Source of the DNA: Clostridia bacterium
GTDB taxonomy: Bacteria; Bacillota; Clostridia; Oscillospirales; Acutalibacteraceae
NCBI GenBank assembly: GCA_017430535.1
Contig: JAFRMR010000009.1
Location: forward strand, 62,001-126,000
Reading direction: 5' to 3'
DNA: 64,000 bases
Numbering within the stretch: the first letter of the stretch is position 1; each line of letters starts with the position of its first letter. Positions 1 to 7,644 of the stretch are shown here, piece by piece. The notes beneath the pieces are model-generated. The model saw only the letters and a list, made by a program, of their open reading frames with translations. It was not told where the DNA came from and did no database searches. The translations under genes were made by a program, and so were the position numbers.

Positions 1-280
1 TCTTTACAAGGGTGGACTCTATGTAAGAATACATGGAGGGCTGGCAGGTAACAACAATTTCGCCGGGCTCCACATCAAGGTCAAAGGCAGAAAGAATTAT
101 TCTGTCTCTGTCATCAAGTGTGGGGTACATTGAGGTGCCGCTTACCCCCACGGTTCTGAAGCAGAATGTAAAGGCAAGGGCAACAATAACCGCGGCGCCC
201 GTGAGCACGGACACCATATCAAACAGGAAGCCGAGGCTGCCTGAGCCCGCTGATTTTCCGTTGGTTTTTTCTTCAGTCAT
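1..280 (-). CDS. Type I signal peptidase, 3' part outside the window
   Basis: This is a membrane-anchored serine protease that removes signal peptides from exported proteins, and only its first 93 codons are present. The visible part has a short polar N-terminus, one hydrophobic membrane segment (about residues 20-43), then the box with GVSGTSMYPTL that carries the nucleophilic Ser of the SPase I family. The reading frame reaches the window edge at TLVK, the start of the box that holds the catalytic Lys. The ATG follows AGGAGAAGTAAT, a good ribosome binding site made from the last codons of the upstream signal peptidase gene; the two genes are one base apart and must be co-transcribed. Tandem SPase I paralogues are common in Firmicutes. 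The family assignment is firm; any specialised substrate set is unknown. Confidence 0.9.
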   Translation of the reverse strand, partial: MTEEKTNGKSAGSGSLGFLFDMVSVLTGAAVIVALAFTFCFRTVGVSGTSMYPTLDDRDRIILSAFDLDVEPGEIVVTCQPSMYSYIESTLVK

Positions 281-281
281 A

Positions 282-866
282 TTACTTCTCCTGATTAGTC
301 AATCTTACCGGGTCGGGGTAAAATCTGAAAAGGGCTTTGCCCAGCACATAGTCATCCCTTATAAGCCCTATCTTACCGGACCTGCTGTCAAGGGAATCGT
401 TTCTGTTATCCCCCATCACAAACAGATACCCTTCGGGCACCGTAAGGGGCAGGTTTGCATTATATTCAAGGTGAGTGGGCTCCGCTATATAGGGTTCATC
501 CAGCTTCTGCCCGTTAAGGTAAACAATGCCGTTTTCAAAATCAATATCAAGGGTATCGCCGGGCATGGCTATAACCCTTTTGACTATGGGGATGTTTCTT
601 TCCCAGGGCTGAACAACAACCACTATATCACCGTTTTTTATGTTGAGGGTTATTGAGGATATGCCCAGCCAGTTGCCGTCCTTAAGGGTGGGGTTCATTG
701 AATCTCCACTGACTCCCACAACCCTGACGGCAAGCAGGAATATGAGAAAAACAACTATCACCGCGCTTTTGAGAGAATCTATCACCTCAAAAATCAGACC
801 CGCGATTTTGCTCTGCTTTTTAGGAAACTTTACAAACCAGGTCTTGTTTTTGCCGGGGCCGGCCAT
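282..866 (-). CDS. lepB: Signal peptidase I
   Basis: A 194-residue type I signal peptidase that cleaves signal peptides at the outer face of the membrane. A basic N-terminus is followed by one membrane helix (about residues 28-48), then GVSGDSMNPTL with the catalytic Ser, and VKRVIAMPGD with the catalytic Lys near residue 95. The later GDNRNDSLDSR is the conserved C-terminal box. The length is typical of Gram-positive single-helix forms. The ATG is preceded by GGGAGGTGAG. It lies downstream of rplS, a neighbourhood seen in many Firmicutes, and is followed after one base by a second signal peptidase. No separate promoter is obvious, so read-through from the rplS promoter is likely. Confidence is high because both catalytic boxes are intact. 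Confidence 0.96.
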   Translation of the reverse strand: MAGPGKNKTWFVKFPKKQSKIAGLIFEVIDSLKSAVIVVFLIFLLAVRVVGVSGDSMNPTLKDGNWLGISSITLNIKNGDIVVVVQPWERNIPIVKRVIAMPGDTLDIDFENGIVYLNGQKLDEPYIAEPTHLEYNANLPLTVPEGYLFVMGDNRNDSLDSRSGKIGLIRDDYVLGKALFRFYPDPVRLTNQEK

Positions 867-932
867 ATACTCACCTCCCGCTTTAAGATTTGCTTTACGG
901 TTTAACGGATTCAGACAGCGATAATATAAAGC

Positions 933-967
933 AGAAGCTTACAGATGATAATAACCTGCAAGCTTCT
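933..967 (-). terminator. Hairpin between rplS and lepB, possible partial terminator
   Basis: Two 12-base arms (933-944 and 956-967) pair with a single G-U wobble around an 11-base loop. Read in the direction of rplS, the hairpin is preceded by an A-rich stretch but followed only by a weak T-rich run, so it may attenuate or be a processing site rather than stop transcription fully. An 18-base motif that recurs before other hairpins lies just ahead of it (978-995). Confidence 0.45.
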
Positions 968-1019
968 TTTCTGATCGTGTCTGTTTGTTTTTCGCCTGAA
1001 TGCGACAGCCCTCGCTGTG

Positions 1020-1364
1020 TTATCTGATCTGCTCTTTAACTTTAGCTGCCTTACCCACTCTGTCACGAAGATAGTAGAGCTTGCTTCTGCGAACGCGGCC
1101 GTGTCTGACAACCTGAACGCCGGCAACATTGGGGGAGTGAACAGGGAAAACTCTTTCAACGCCTACGCCGTAGGATAAGCGGCGGACTGTGAAGGTTTCG
1201 GAAACGCCGGAACCTCTGCGGGCGATAACTGTTCCCTCAAATACCTGGATTCTTTCTTTGCTGCCTTCTTTTACCTTTACGCTTACCTTAACGGTATCAC
1301 CGATTTCGATAGCAGGTACTTCGGCTTTAAGTGAATCCTGAGCGATAACTTTAAGTGCATCCAT
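1020..1364 (-). CDS. rplS: 50S ribosomal protein L19
   Basis: Ribosomal protein L19 of the large subunit, 114 residues, near the interface with the small subunit. The sequence carries the family signature [17 protein letters not shown], then [20 protein letters not shown] and a basic C-terminal half with [12 protein letters not shown]. The start chosen is the ATG at 1364, which follows GGAGGAATTC; an upstream in-frame start has no comparable site and would add residues not found in L19. It heads the rplS-lepB transcription unit and has its own promoter and a structured leader. Nothing unusual is seen in the protein. Confidence 0.98.
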   Translation of the reverse strand: MDALKVIAQDSLKAEVPAIEIGDTVKVSVKVKEGSKERIQVFEGTVIARRGSGVSETFTVRRLSYGVGVERVFPVHSPNVAGVQVVRHGRVRRSKLYYLRDRVGKAAKVKEQIR

Positions 1365-1485
1365 ATTGAATTCCTCCGTTTTTTTCAGATGTTCATTCAC
1401 AAAACTCTGCCAGAGGAACACCCGTTTTAATGTTTCAAATTAAATCCCGTCTTCGGCCCCTGAGGCCTACTGACGGTATAAATGC
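1365..1485 (-). promoter_or_regulatory. Structured rplS 5' leader, candidate L19 autoregulatory RNA
   Basis: About 120 bases separate the predicted transcription start from rplS. Near the 5' end CCGTC and GACGG can pair around an inner GGCC/GGCC stem. Leaders before rplS are known as autoregulatory candidates in Firmicutes, so this may be one. I cannot match it to the family model by eye. Confidence 0.4.
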
Positions 1486-1491
1486 TTTCAT

Positions 1492-1520
1492 ACTATAACA
1501 CAATGTTTTGCGGAATGCAA
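1492..1520 (-). promoter_or_regulatory. Sigma-A promoter for rplS-lepB
   Basis: On the minus strand TTGCAT (1515-1520) and TATAGT (1492-1497) are separated by exactly 17 bases. The site is about 130 bases upstream of rplS and just past the end of the preceding gene. Confidence 0.75.
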
Positions 1521-1552
1521 GCATTTTTTTATTAAAAGGGAATAAATTTATT

Positions 1553-2215
1553 TTAAATAAAAATCTTACCGTCTGCCGTAAATATCTCTGTGCGGGTGAT
1601 TTCTGTCTTTTCCGCCGAGGCGCCGAACTCCTTTAATAGGGAGTCGGCAAGCAGCGCAGCGTTGAGATTTTCCGCAGGGCCGGCGGAAATAACCGCCTTT
1701 ATCTTTACTCTGCCGCCTTCGCTTGAAGCATCAAAAGAAGAAACAAAACTGCACAGGTTAACCGTCTTTATTCCCCTTTTGGAGCGCTTTTCTGCGTTAA
1801 GCTCTCCGCTTTCAATCACCGCAAGGGCTCCTGCGGCAAAGGCGCAGGCCTCCTCCGGAGTTAAAAACTCAAGTATTATCTCGTACCCGGCTTTTGCAAC
1901 CTCGCTTACTTTGATTGCGGGCTCCGTTACGGCAACTATTTCAATGCCTCCGGGCAGCACGGCGTTAAGCCGGCTTTTTATCTCATCAAAAGAAATATCT
2001 TCCGTTATCCTTATATCAATGGGGTCCTTTTCTGCTCCGGTGCCCAGGGGCAAGGGCAGCAGAAAGTTAAGATAGGGGTGGGGGTTGAAGCCCTCCGTAT
2101 ACCACAGGGGTATGCCGGCCATACGCACAGCGCGGGTAAAGCATCTGTTCATATCAAGGTGGGAGGTGTATATGGCAAGGCCGCTTTTTTTATACCACAG
2201 CCGCACAGAGTTCAT
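1553..2215 (-). CDS. TIGR03936-family radical SAM-associated protein (DUF2344)
   Basis: A 220-residue protein of the DUF2344/TIGR03936 family, which normally accompanies the large radical SAM protein encoded just upstream. The family hallmarks are visible: WYKKSGLAIYTSHLD near the N-terminus, then GFNPHPYLNFLLPLPLG. Its biochemical role is not established. The ATG at 2215 is chosen because GGAGGTGAG sits 5-8 bases ahead; a GTG three codons upstream is possible. The gene overlaps the end of the radical SAM gene by 26 bases, so the two are likely translationally coupled. The rplS promoter begins right after its stop codon. Confidence 0.88.
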   Translation of the reverse strand: MNSVRLWYKKSGLAIYTSHLDMNRCFTRAVRMAGIPLWYTEGFNPHPYLNFLLPLPLGTGAEKDPIDIRITEDISFDEIKSRLNAVLPGGIEIVAVTEPAIKVSEVAKAGYEIILEFLTPEEACAFAAGALAVIESGELNAEKRSKRGIKTVNLCSFVSSFDASSEGGRVKIKAVISAGPAENLNAALLADSLLKEFGASAEKTEITRTEIFTADGKIFI

Positions 2216-4046
2216 TGCACTCACCTCCGTTTAACCTTGCAGCTCCGCAGCCGGAGCACTTTTCCCTGCAGCTTTGGGTGGTTTCGCCCCGGTGGGCTTT
2301 TTCATTCTCCCTCTGCAGGAACTTTTTGGTTACGCCGTAATCCATATGATCCCAGGGCAGCACTTCATCAAAAGACCTTGCCCTGGCTGTATAAAAGAAG
2401 GGGTCTATGCCGCACTGCTCAAAGGCGGCATTCCATTTTTCCCTGTCAAGGTGCTCCTCCCAGCTGTCCATACGGCAGCCGCTTCTCCAGGCGGTTTCAA
2501 TAACACTGCAGAGCCGCCTGTCGCCCCTTGCAAAAACTCCCTCAAGGAAGCTGGTCCAGGGCACATGCCGCGAGATATTCACCTTGCGGGTTCTTACGCA
2601 GGAAACAAGGAAATCCTGCTTTTCCGTAAGCACATCCGGCTTATCCTGGGGCTCCCACTGGAAGGGGGTGAAGGGTTTTGGCACAAGGGATGCAAGGCTG
2701 ACGGAAACGGAAACTCCCTTGCCCTTGGGCTTATTCTCCATATGGTAAAATTCATCCACCACCGCCTGGGCAAGCCGGGCTATGCCTTCAATATCCTCAT
2801 TTGTTTCCGTAGGCAGGCCTATCATAAAATAGAGCTTTACGGCAGTCCAGCCCCCGGCAAAGGCCTGAGCGCAGGTGGAAAGAATATCTTTTTCATAAAC
2901 ATTTTTGTTTATAACATCCCTCAGGCGCTGGGTGCCAGCCTCCGGGGCAAAGGTAAGGCCGCTGCGCCTTACGGTATTCAGCTTCTCCATAAGGTCTTTC
3001 GGAAAATTATCTATCCTCAGGGAGGGCAGGGCCACATTTATTTTATTATCATCCCCCCATGGGATAAGGGTGCCCAGCAGCTTTTCAAGCCCCTTGTAGT
3101 CACTGGTGCTCAGGGAGCACAGGGATATTTCATCATAACCGGTGCTGTCGCAGATTGCCTTGCACTGGCTGAATACGGTTTCCGGTGATTTTTCCCTTAA
3201 AGGTCTGCTGAGAAAACCCGCCTGGCAGAATCTGCAGCCCCTTATACAGCCGCGGAAAATTTCAACGGTGGTTCTGTCAAACACGGTTTCAATAAAGGGC
3301 ACCACAAAGGTTTCCGGGGCAAACATGGTATCAAGATTCTTAACGTTTCTTTTAACAACCTTTTCCGGGGCGCCGCAGGTGGGGGTTACGGATTTGACCG
3401 TGCAATCATCATTATACTCGACTTTATAGAGCGAAGGCACATACACCCCGGGTATCTGCGCCGCCGCCTCAAGAAATTCTTTTTTGCCTTTGCCCTGCTT
3501 TTTGAATTCCTTAAGCAGGTCAATAAGCTCGTTGGTTACCTCTTCGCCGTCGCCGGGCAGGGTAATATCAAAAAAATCCGCCATGGGCTCCGGGTTGCAG
3601 ACACAGGTACCCCCCGCAATAATGAGGGGGGTAAGGCTTTCTCTGTTTTCACTTCTTACAGGTATGCCCGCAAGGTCCAGCATATTGAGCACATTGGTAT
3701 AGCACAGCTCATACTGAAGGGTGAAGCCGATAATATCAAAATCCTTTATCGCCTCTCCACTTTCAAGGGCGTAAAGGGGTATATCATTTTCACGCATTAC
3801 GGCTTCCATATCCGTATCCGGGGCAAATACTCTTTCGCACCAGGCATCTTCCCTTGCGTTTACAAGGGCATAGAGTATTTTCATGCCCAGGTGGGACATG
3901 CCTATTTCATAGGTATCGGGGAAGCAGAAGGCGTATCTTATATCCACTTCCCGTTTATCCTTTATTACGCTGTTAAGCTCTCCCCCGGTATATCTGCCGG
4001 GCTTCTGAACTTTGAGCAGGAATTTTTCAAGCTTTTCGGGGTACAT
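2190..4046 (-). CDS. TIGR03960-family B12-binding-type radical SAM protein
   Basis: A 618-residue radical SAM enzyme. The N-terminal part resembles a B12-binding domain (FCFPDTYEIGMSHLGMKIL and a later GG/GDGEE region). The radical SAM core contains CIRGCRFC near residue 265, the CxxxCxxC motif that binds the 4Fe-4S cluster and S-adenosylmethionine, with GLTFAPEAGTQRLRD further on. A Cys-rich C-terminus (CREKCSGCG) may bind a further metal. The family is widespread in Clostridia and is encoded with TIGR03936; the substrate is unknown, though a role in RNA or cofactor modification has been guessed. The ATG follows GGGAGAG. The distance to the upstream phosphoesterase is only 10 bases, indicating one operon. 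Confidence 0.9.
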   Translation of the reverse strand: MYPEKLEKFLLKVQKPGRYTGGELNSVIKDKREVDIRYAFCFPDTYEIGMSHLGMKILYALVNAREDAWCERVFAPDTDMEAVMRENDIPLYALESGEAIKDFDIIGFTLQYELCYTNVLNMLDLAGIPVRSENRESLTPLIIAGGTCVCNPEPMADFFDITLPGDGEEVTNELIDLLKEFKKQGKGKKEFLEAAAQIPGVYVPSLYKVEYNDDCTVKSVTPTCGAPEKVVKRNVKNLDTMFAPETFVVPFIETVFDRTTVEIFRGCIRGCRFCQAGFLSRPLREKSPETVFSQCKAICDSTGYDEISLCSLSTSDYKGLEKLLGTLIPWGDDNKINVALPSLRIDNFPKDLMEKLNTVRRSGLTFAPEAGTQRLRDVINKNVYEKDILSTCAQAFAGGWTAVKLYFMIGLPTETNEDIEGIARLAQAVVDEFYHMENKPKGKGVSVSVSLASLVPKPFTPFQWEPQDKPDVLTEKQDFLVSCVRTRKVNISRHVPWTSFLEGVFARGDRRLCSVIETAWRSGCRMDSWEEHLDREKWNAAFEQCGIDPFFYTARARSFDEVLPWDHMDYGVTKKFLQRENEKAHRGETTQSCREKCSGCGAARLNGGECNELCAAVV

Positions 4047-4056
4047 ATACTCTCCC

Positions 4057-4746
4057 TTAAAGTATTTCGCCGGTAACGGCGCTGATTATCTCCCTGTAAA
4101 CCGCCACAAGGGAGGAGGAAATGTATTTGTCAAGGTGCATTGAGCCGAAGAACCAGCGGCGGTAGGTGCACACATTTGAAAGCTCCTCAAAATAGGTGTT
4201 CACTCCGTTTACCGGGGCGGTTTCCCCGTCCCTGAGCTTGAGGAAGGATTTTACCTTGACCGGGGGTTCGTGGGTGATGATGAAATCTATTTTGCAATCC
4301 AGCTTTTCAAGGTTGTTTGCGCCCTCGATTATTTCATCGCCTGTGGGCATCTCATCCTTGGACCAGGCGTTTTCCTCAAAGCGGATATCAATATCCGGGC
4401 TTTCGCCGCCCCCCATGGTGAAATAGAGCATATTATCTATGCGGAAAATCTGCCCCCTCATAAGGTGGTAAATGTTATCCGCAATTTTATGCACCTTGCC
4501 TCCGTTCCACTGGGTAACGGGGAAGGAGTTGAGTATATCAAAGTTTTCGTGGGTTCCGTCCACAAAACAGATATTGTATTTTTTGCCGGCAAGCTTTCTG
4601 AGAATCTTCCTCTCCTTACTGCTTCCGTCCCACAAAAAGCCGAAATCTCCACAGACTATAAGGATATCCTCTTTTTTCAGCTGCCTTAACGCCGGGTTAT
4701 TGAATCTGGAATAATCCCCGTGCATATCTCCGGTAACATATACCAT
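4057..4746 (-). CDS. Calcineurin-like metallophosphoesterase
   Basis: A 229-residue cytosolic metallophosphoesterase. The metal-binding motifs occur in order: GDMHGD (residues 6-11), CGDFG (about 33), GTHEN (about 64), THEPP (about 160) and a C-terminal FFGSMH in the place of GHxH. These fit a two-metal phosphoesterase. The substrate cannot be read from sequence; relatives act on phosphoproteins or nucleotides. It is the first gene of the unit that continues into the radical SAM pair, with a promoter at 4817-4845 and a GTTAGGAGA ribosome binding site. No signal peptide is seen. Confidence 0.85.
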   Translation of the reverse strand: MVYVTGDMHGDYSRFNNPALRQLKKEDILIVCGDFGFLWDGSSKERKILRKLAGKKYNICFVDGTHENFDILNSFPVTQWNGGKVHKIADNIYHLMRGQIFRIDNMLYFTMGGGESPDIDIRFEENAWSKDEMPTGDEIIEGANNLEKLDCKIDFIITHEPPVKVKSFLKLRDGETAPVNGVNTYFEELSNVCTYRRWFFGSMHLDKYISSSLVAVYREIISAVTGEIL

Positions 4747-4816
4747 AACAAGTCTCCTAACTGTATATACAAGTGCAATTTTTGCCTTTTTACTCCGTTT
4801 TTTACCTATCCTTTTA

Positions 4817-4845
4817 ATTTTATACTATTATCGTAAAAAAATCAA
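4817..4845 (-). promoter_or_regulatory. Sigma-A promoter for the phosphoesterase/radical SAM unit
   Basis: TTGATT (4840-4845) and TAAAAT (4817-4822) on the minus strand with a 17-base spacer, about 70 bases before the ATG. Confidence 0.65.
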
Positions 4846-4901
4846 CTTGAATATAAGGGAACAGGCAACATAAACTATTCCTTATAAAAATGTAAAAAAC
4901 A

Positions 4902-4929
4902 AGCTCACAGTTTTGTTTAACTGTGAGCT
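4902..4929. terminator. Bidirectional-looking terminator hairpin
   Basis: Perfect 9-base arms AGCTCACAG and CTGTGAGCT (4902-4910, 4921-4929) around a 10-base loop. On the minus strand it is followed by TGTTTTTT, and on the plus strand by CTTTCTTT, so it can work either way. It most likely ends the unit that comes from 5177. Confidence 0.7.
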
Positions 4930-4947
4930 CTTTCTTTATTAAAACCT

Positions 4948-5060
4948 TGTCTGTTTGTTTTTCGCTCAAGTGCTCAGGCGGGTCGCAGAAATTAAGATGA
5001 AAATGCCGCTTTCTTCCGCCGAAGACAGTGCTTGAAGCACGGCGAGGAGGAAAAAGCGGC
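4948..5060. repeat. 18-base recurring motif and 56-base hairpin in the gap 4846-5176
   Basis: This gene-free stretch holds structure only. The motif TGTCTGTTTGTTTTTCGC at 4948-4965 recurs exactly at 978-995 and with two changes at 5153-5170. A long imperfect hairpin spans 5005-5060: its arms begin with GCCGCTTT and end with AAAGCGGC, and further complementary blocks run inward. Short frames through the hairpin look like chance. It may be a small REP-like element. Confidence 0.6.
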
Positions 5061-5108
5061 AAAAACGGACAAATAACAAATAAATCCTTATACTCGTAAT
5101 ATAAATTC

Positions 5109-5139
5109 AGAGCCCCCGGGATTCTCTCCCGAAGGCTCT
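5109..5139. terminator. Hairpin with T-run after the synthetase fusion gene
   Basis: AGAGCC (5109-5114) pairs with GGCTCT (5134-5139), with an inner GGG/CCC. The T-run lies on the plus-strand side and the A-run is on the minus-strand 5' side, so the orientation is ambiguous. It sits 38 bases after the minus-strand gene that ends at 5177. Confidence 0.55.
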
Positions 5140-5176
5140 TTTTTAATAACCTTGTCCGTTTGGTTTTCGCTTAATT

Positions 5177-7627
5177 TCACAGGCCCAGTTTCTCTATGGA
5201 TTCTTCGCGCATCTTGTACTTGAGTATTTTGCCTGCGGCATTCATAGGCAGCGCCTTGACAAAAAGGAAGTACCTGGGCACCTTATGCCCTGCTATGCTG
5301 GCCATACCGTATGCCCGCATTTCCTCCTCGGTGGCGGTTTCGCCGTCGTTAAGCACAATCCAGGCGCAGGCCTCTTCGCCGTACTTTTCATCCGGCACGC
5401 CCACAACCTGAACATCCCTGACTTTTTCATTGCCCAGGTAGAATTCCTCTATCTCTCTGGGGTAGATATTCTCGCCGCCGCGGATAATCATATCCTTAAG
5501 GCGCCCGGTAACTTTATAGTAGCCGTCGGGGGTGCGGCAGCAAATATCTCCGCTGTGGAGCCAGCCGTCCGCATCTATGGCCTGGGCTGTGGCCTGGGGC
5601 ATTTTGTAGTAGCCCTTCATTATATTGAAGCCCCTTGCAACGAATTCTCCGTTTTCGCCGTCCGGCAAATCCTCGCCGGTTTCAGGGTCAATAATTTTGC
5701 ACTCAACGCCGGGGAAGGCGGAGCCGACGGTTTCAACACGGTGGTCCTCATCCTCATTAACTTCGCCCATGGTGCTGCCCGGTGCAGATTCCGTCATGCC
5801 GTAAACGGAGATAATCTCTCTCATATTCATTTCCCTTGCGGCTTTGCGCATAAGATCCGGAGGGCAGTTTGAGCCTGCCATAATGCCGGTTCTCATATGG
5901 GAAAAATCGGTTTTCGGGAAATCCTCGTGGTTAAACATGCCTATAAACATTGTAGGCACGCCGTTGAAGCAGGTTATCTTTTCATCATTGACGCAGGCAA
6001 GGGATGATTTGGGCGAATAATAGGGCATGGGGCACAAAGTGCCGCCGTGAGTCATGGTGGAGGTCATAGAAAGGGTCATACCGAAGCAGTGGAACATAGG
6101 CACCTGTATCATCATACGGTCCGCTGTGGATAAATCCATCCTGTCGCCTATTATCTTGCCGTCATTTACAACATTCCTGTGGGTAAGCATAACGCCCTTG
6201 GGGAAGCCGGTGGTGCCGGAGGTATACTGCATATTGCACACATCATCCGGTTTAACGGCAGATGCCCTGCGCAGGACTTCCTCGTGAGGCACAAGTGATG
6301 AACGCTTCAGGGCCTCTTCCCAGGTAAGGCAGCCGTCCATCCTGAAGCCGACGGTGATAACATTCCTCAGGAAGGGCAGGTTCTTTGAGTAAAGGGGCTT
6401 GCCCGGGGTGAGGGTTTGAAGCTCGGGGCAGATTTCGCTGATTATTTCGCCATAATCTATATCCTTGCATCTGTCAATCATAACAAGGGTGTGGGTATCG
6501 GATTGCCTGAGCAGGTACTCCACCTCATGGATTCTGTAAGCGGAGTTCACGGTTACCAGCACGGCGCCGATTTTTGTGGCCGCCCAGAAGGTAAGGAACC
6601 AGGCGGGAACATTTGTAGCCCAGATTGCCACATGGTGGCCGGGGTTAACACCCAGGGATATAAGAGCCGCCGCCAGGTCGTCAACATCCTTGCGGAACTG
6701 GGCGTAGGTTCTTGTATAATCAAGGGTAGTGTATTTGAAAGCCAGCTGATCGGGGAAAGTTTCAGCCATTGTATCCAGCACCTGGGGGAAGGTTTTGTCA
6801 ATCATATCATACTTCTTCCAGGGGAATACGCCGGTGTGGGACCTGTTATACTGCAGGCCACCGGTTTCCTTGATGCTGCCGCTCTGCTCGGCCATATAGT
6901 TTATGAAATGGGTGAGCACTATATCCGGGTCCGATATCTCTTCATTCCAGTCAACGCATACAAAGCCGTCATAATTCAGGGAGCGTATGGCGTTTATGAA
7001 ATTCTCAACAGGCAGAGTTCCCTCGCCTATGAGTACATTTGTATTGCCGTCTCTGTCGCCTATACGCACATAGCAGATATGGGCGCCAAGGGTTTCAATG
7101 GTTTTTTCTGCAGTTTCACCGGCGGTGAAATAGGTTTCCCTTATATTCCAGGCGGCGCCGATGGGCACGGCGGCAAATGCGCCGATGAGCTCAAGGAGTT
7201 TTGCGGAATTTGCCAGCGGGCCACGGGTTTCAAACAGGATTTTGATATCGTTTTTTTCCGCCCTTTCAACGGCGGGGGCAAGTTTCTCTTTTATAAGCTC
7301 AAAATCCGGTTCCTTATCAAGGTAAACAACAACCGCACCGGAGCCGGCATCAAAGGCCCAGTCAACATACTGCTTGATTATATTGGGGTCCGCCTCTTCG
7401 CTTTCAACAGGGAAAGGATAGGTAAGGGCGGTTATTTCAAGCCCCCTGTTGCGCAGCTTGCGTTTGCTGTCCGCAGAGCCGTCACCCAGGATGCTGTCAA
7501 AATGCTTTTTTCTTTCCGCCTTGGCGTCAAATATTTCAAAGCCCGCATAGCCGTAATCCCTTGCAAGGTTACACACCTGAGCAAAGGAGCCGGGGTCAGC
7601 GTTTTTTGTTGAAAAACAGAATTTCAT
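5177..7627 (-). CDS. Xylose-isomerase-like TIM barrel fused to acyl-CoA synthetase
   Basis: An 816-residue two-part protein. Residues about 1-255 look like a sugar-phosphate-isomerase/AP-endonuclease-2 type TIM barrel (MKFCFSTKNAD start, repeated barrel strands, GEGTLPVENF). Residues about 270-816 form a complete ANL-family acyl-CoA synthetase: YTSGTTGFPKG at about residue 468 (P-loop), YGMTESAP, GWLHSGD, TGRLKDMIIRGGENIYP and a C-terminal NAAGKILK with the adenylation Lys. Such enzymes make acyl-CoA from acid, ATP and CoA. The gene is 17 bases downstream of a LeuA-like gene and shares its leucine-type T-box, so I infer isovalerate as the acid. The role of the barrel is unknown. The ATG follows GGGAGAATAAA. 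There is no sign of a frameshift at the junction. Confidence 0.9.
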   Translation of the reverse strand: MKFCFSTKNADPGSFAQVCNLARDYGYAGFEIFDAKAERKKHFDSILGDGSADSKRKLRNRGLEITALTYPFPVESEEADPNIIKQYVDWAFDAGSGAVVVYLDKEPDFELIKEKLAPAVERAEKNDIKILFETRGPLANSAKLLELIGAFAAVPIGAAWNIRETYFTAGETAEKTIETLGAHICYVRIGDRDGNTNVLIGEGTLPVENFINAIRSLNYDGFVCVDWNEEISDPDIVLTHFINYMAEQSGSIKETGGLQYNRSHTGVFPWKKYDMIDKTFPQVLDTMAETFPDQLAFKYTTLDYTRTYAQFRKDVDDLAAALISLGVNPGHHVAIWATNVPAWFLTFWAATKIGAVLVTVNSAYRIHEVEYLLRQSDTHTLVMIDRCKDIDYGEIISEICPELQTLTPGKPLYSKNLPFLRNVITVGFRMDGCLTWEEALKRSSLVPHEEVLRRASAVKPDDVCNMQYTSGTTGFPKGVMLTHRNVVNDGKIIGDRMDLSTADRMMIQVPMFHCFGMTLSMTSTMTHGGTLCPMPYYSPKSSLACVNDEKITCFNGVPTMFIGMFNHEDFPKTDFSHMRTGIMAGSNCPPDLMRKAAREMNMREIISVYGMTESAPGSTMGEVNEDEDHRVETVGSAFPGVECKIIDPETGEDLPDGENGEFVARGFNIMKGYYKMPQATAQAIDADGWLHSGDICCRTPDGYYKVTGRLKDMIIRGGENIYPREIEEFYLGNEKVRDVQVVGVPDEKYGEEACAWIVLNDGETATEEEMRAYGMASIAGHKVPRYFLFVKALPMNAAGKILKYKMREESIEKLGL

Positions 7628-7644
7628 TTTATTCTCCCGATTTA

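Noticed and set aside
4820..5062. A small protein encoded across the hairpin gap before 5062
   Set aside because: The frame runs through the 56-base palindrome and a terminator, and no ribosome binding site or family resemblance is seen.
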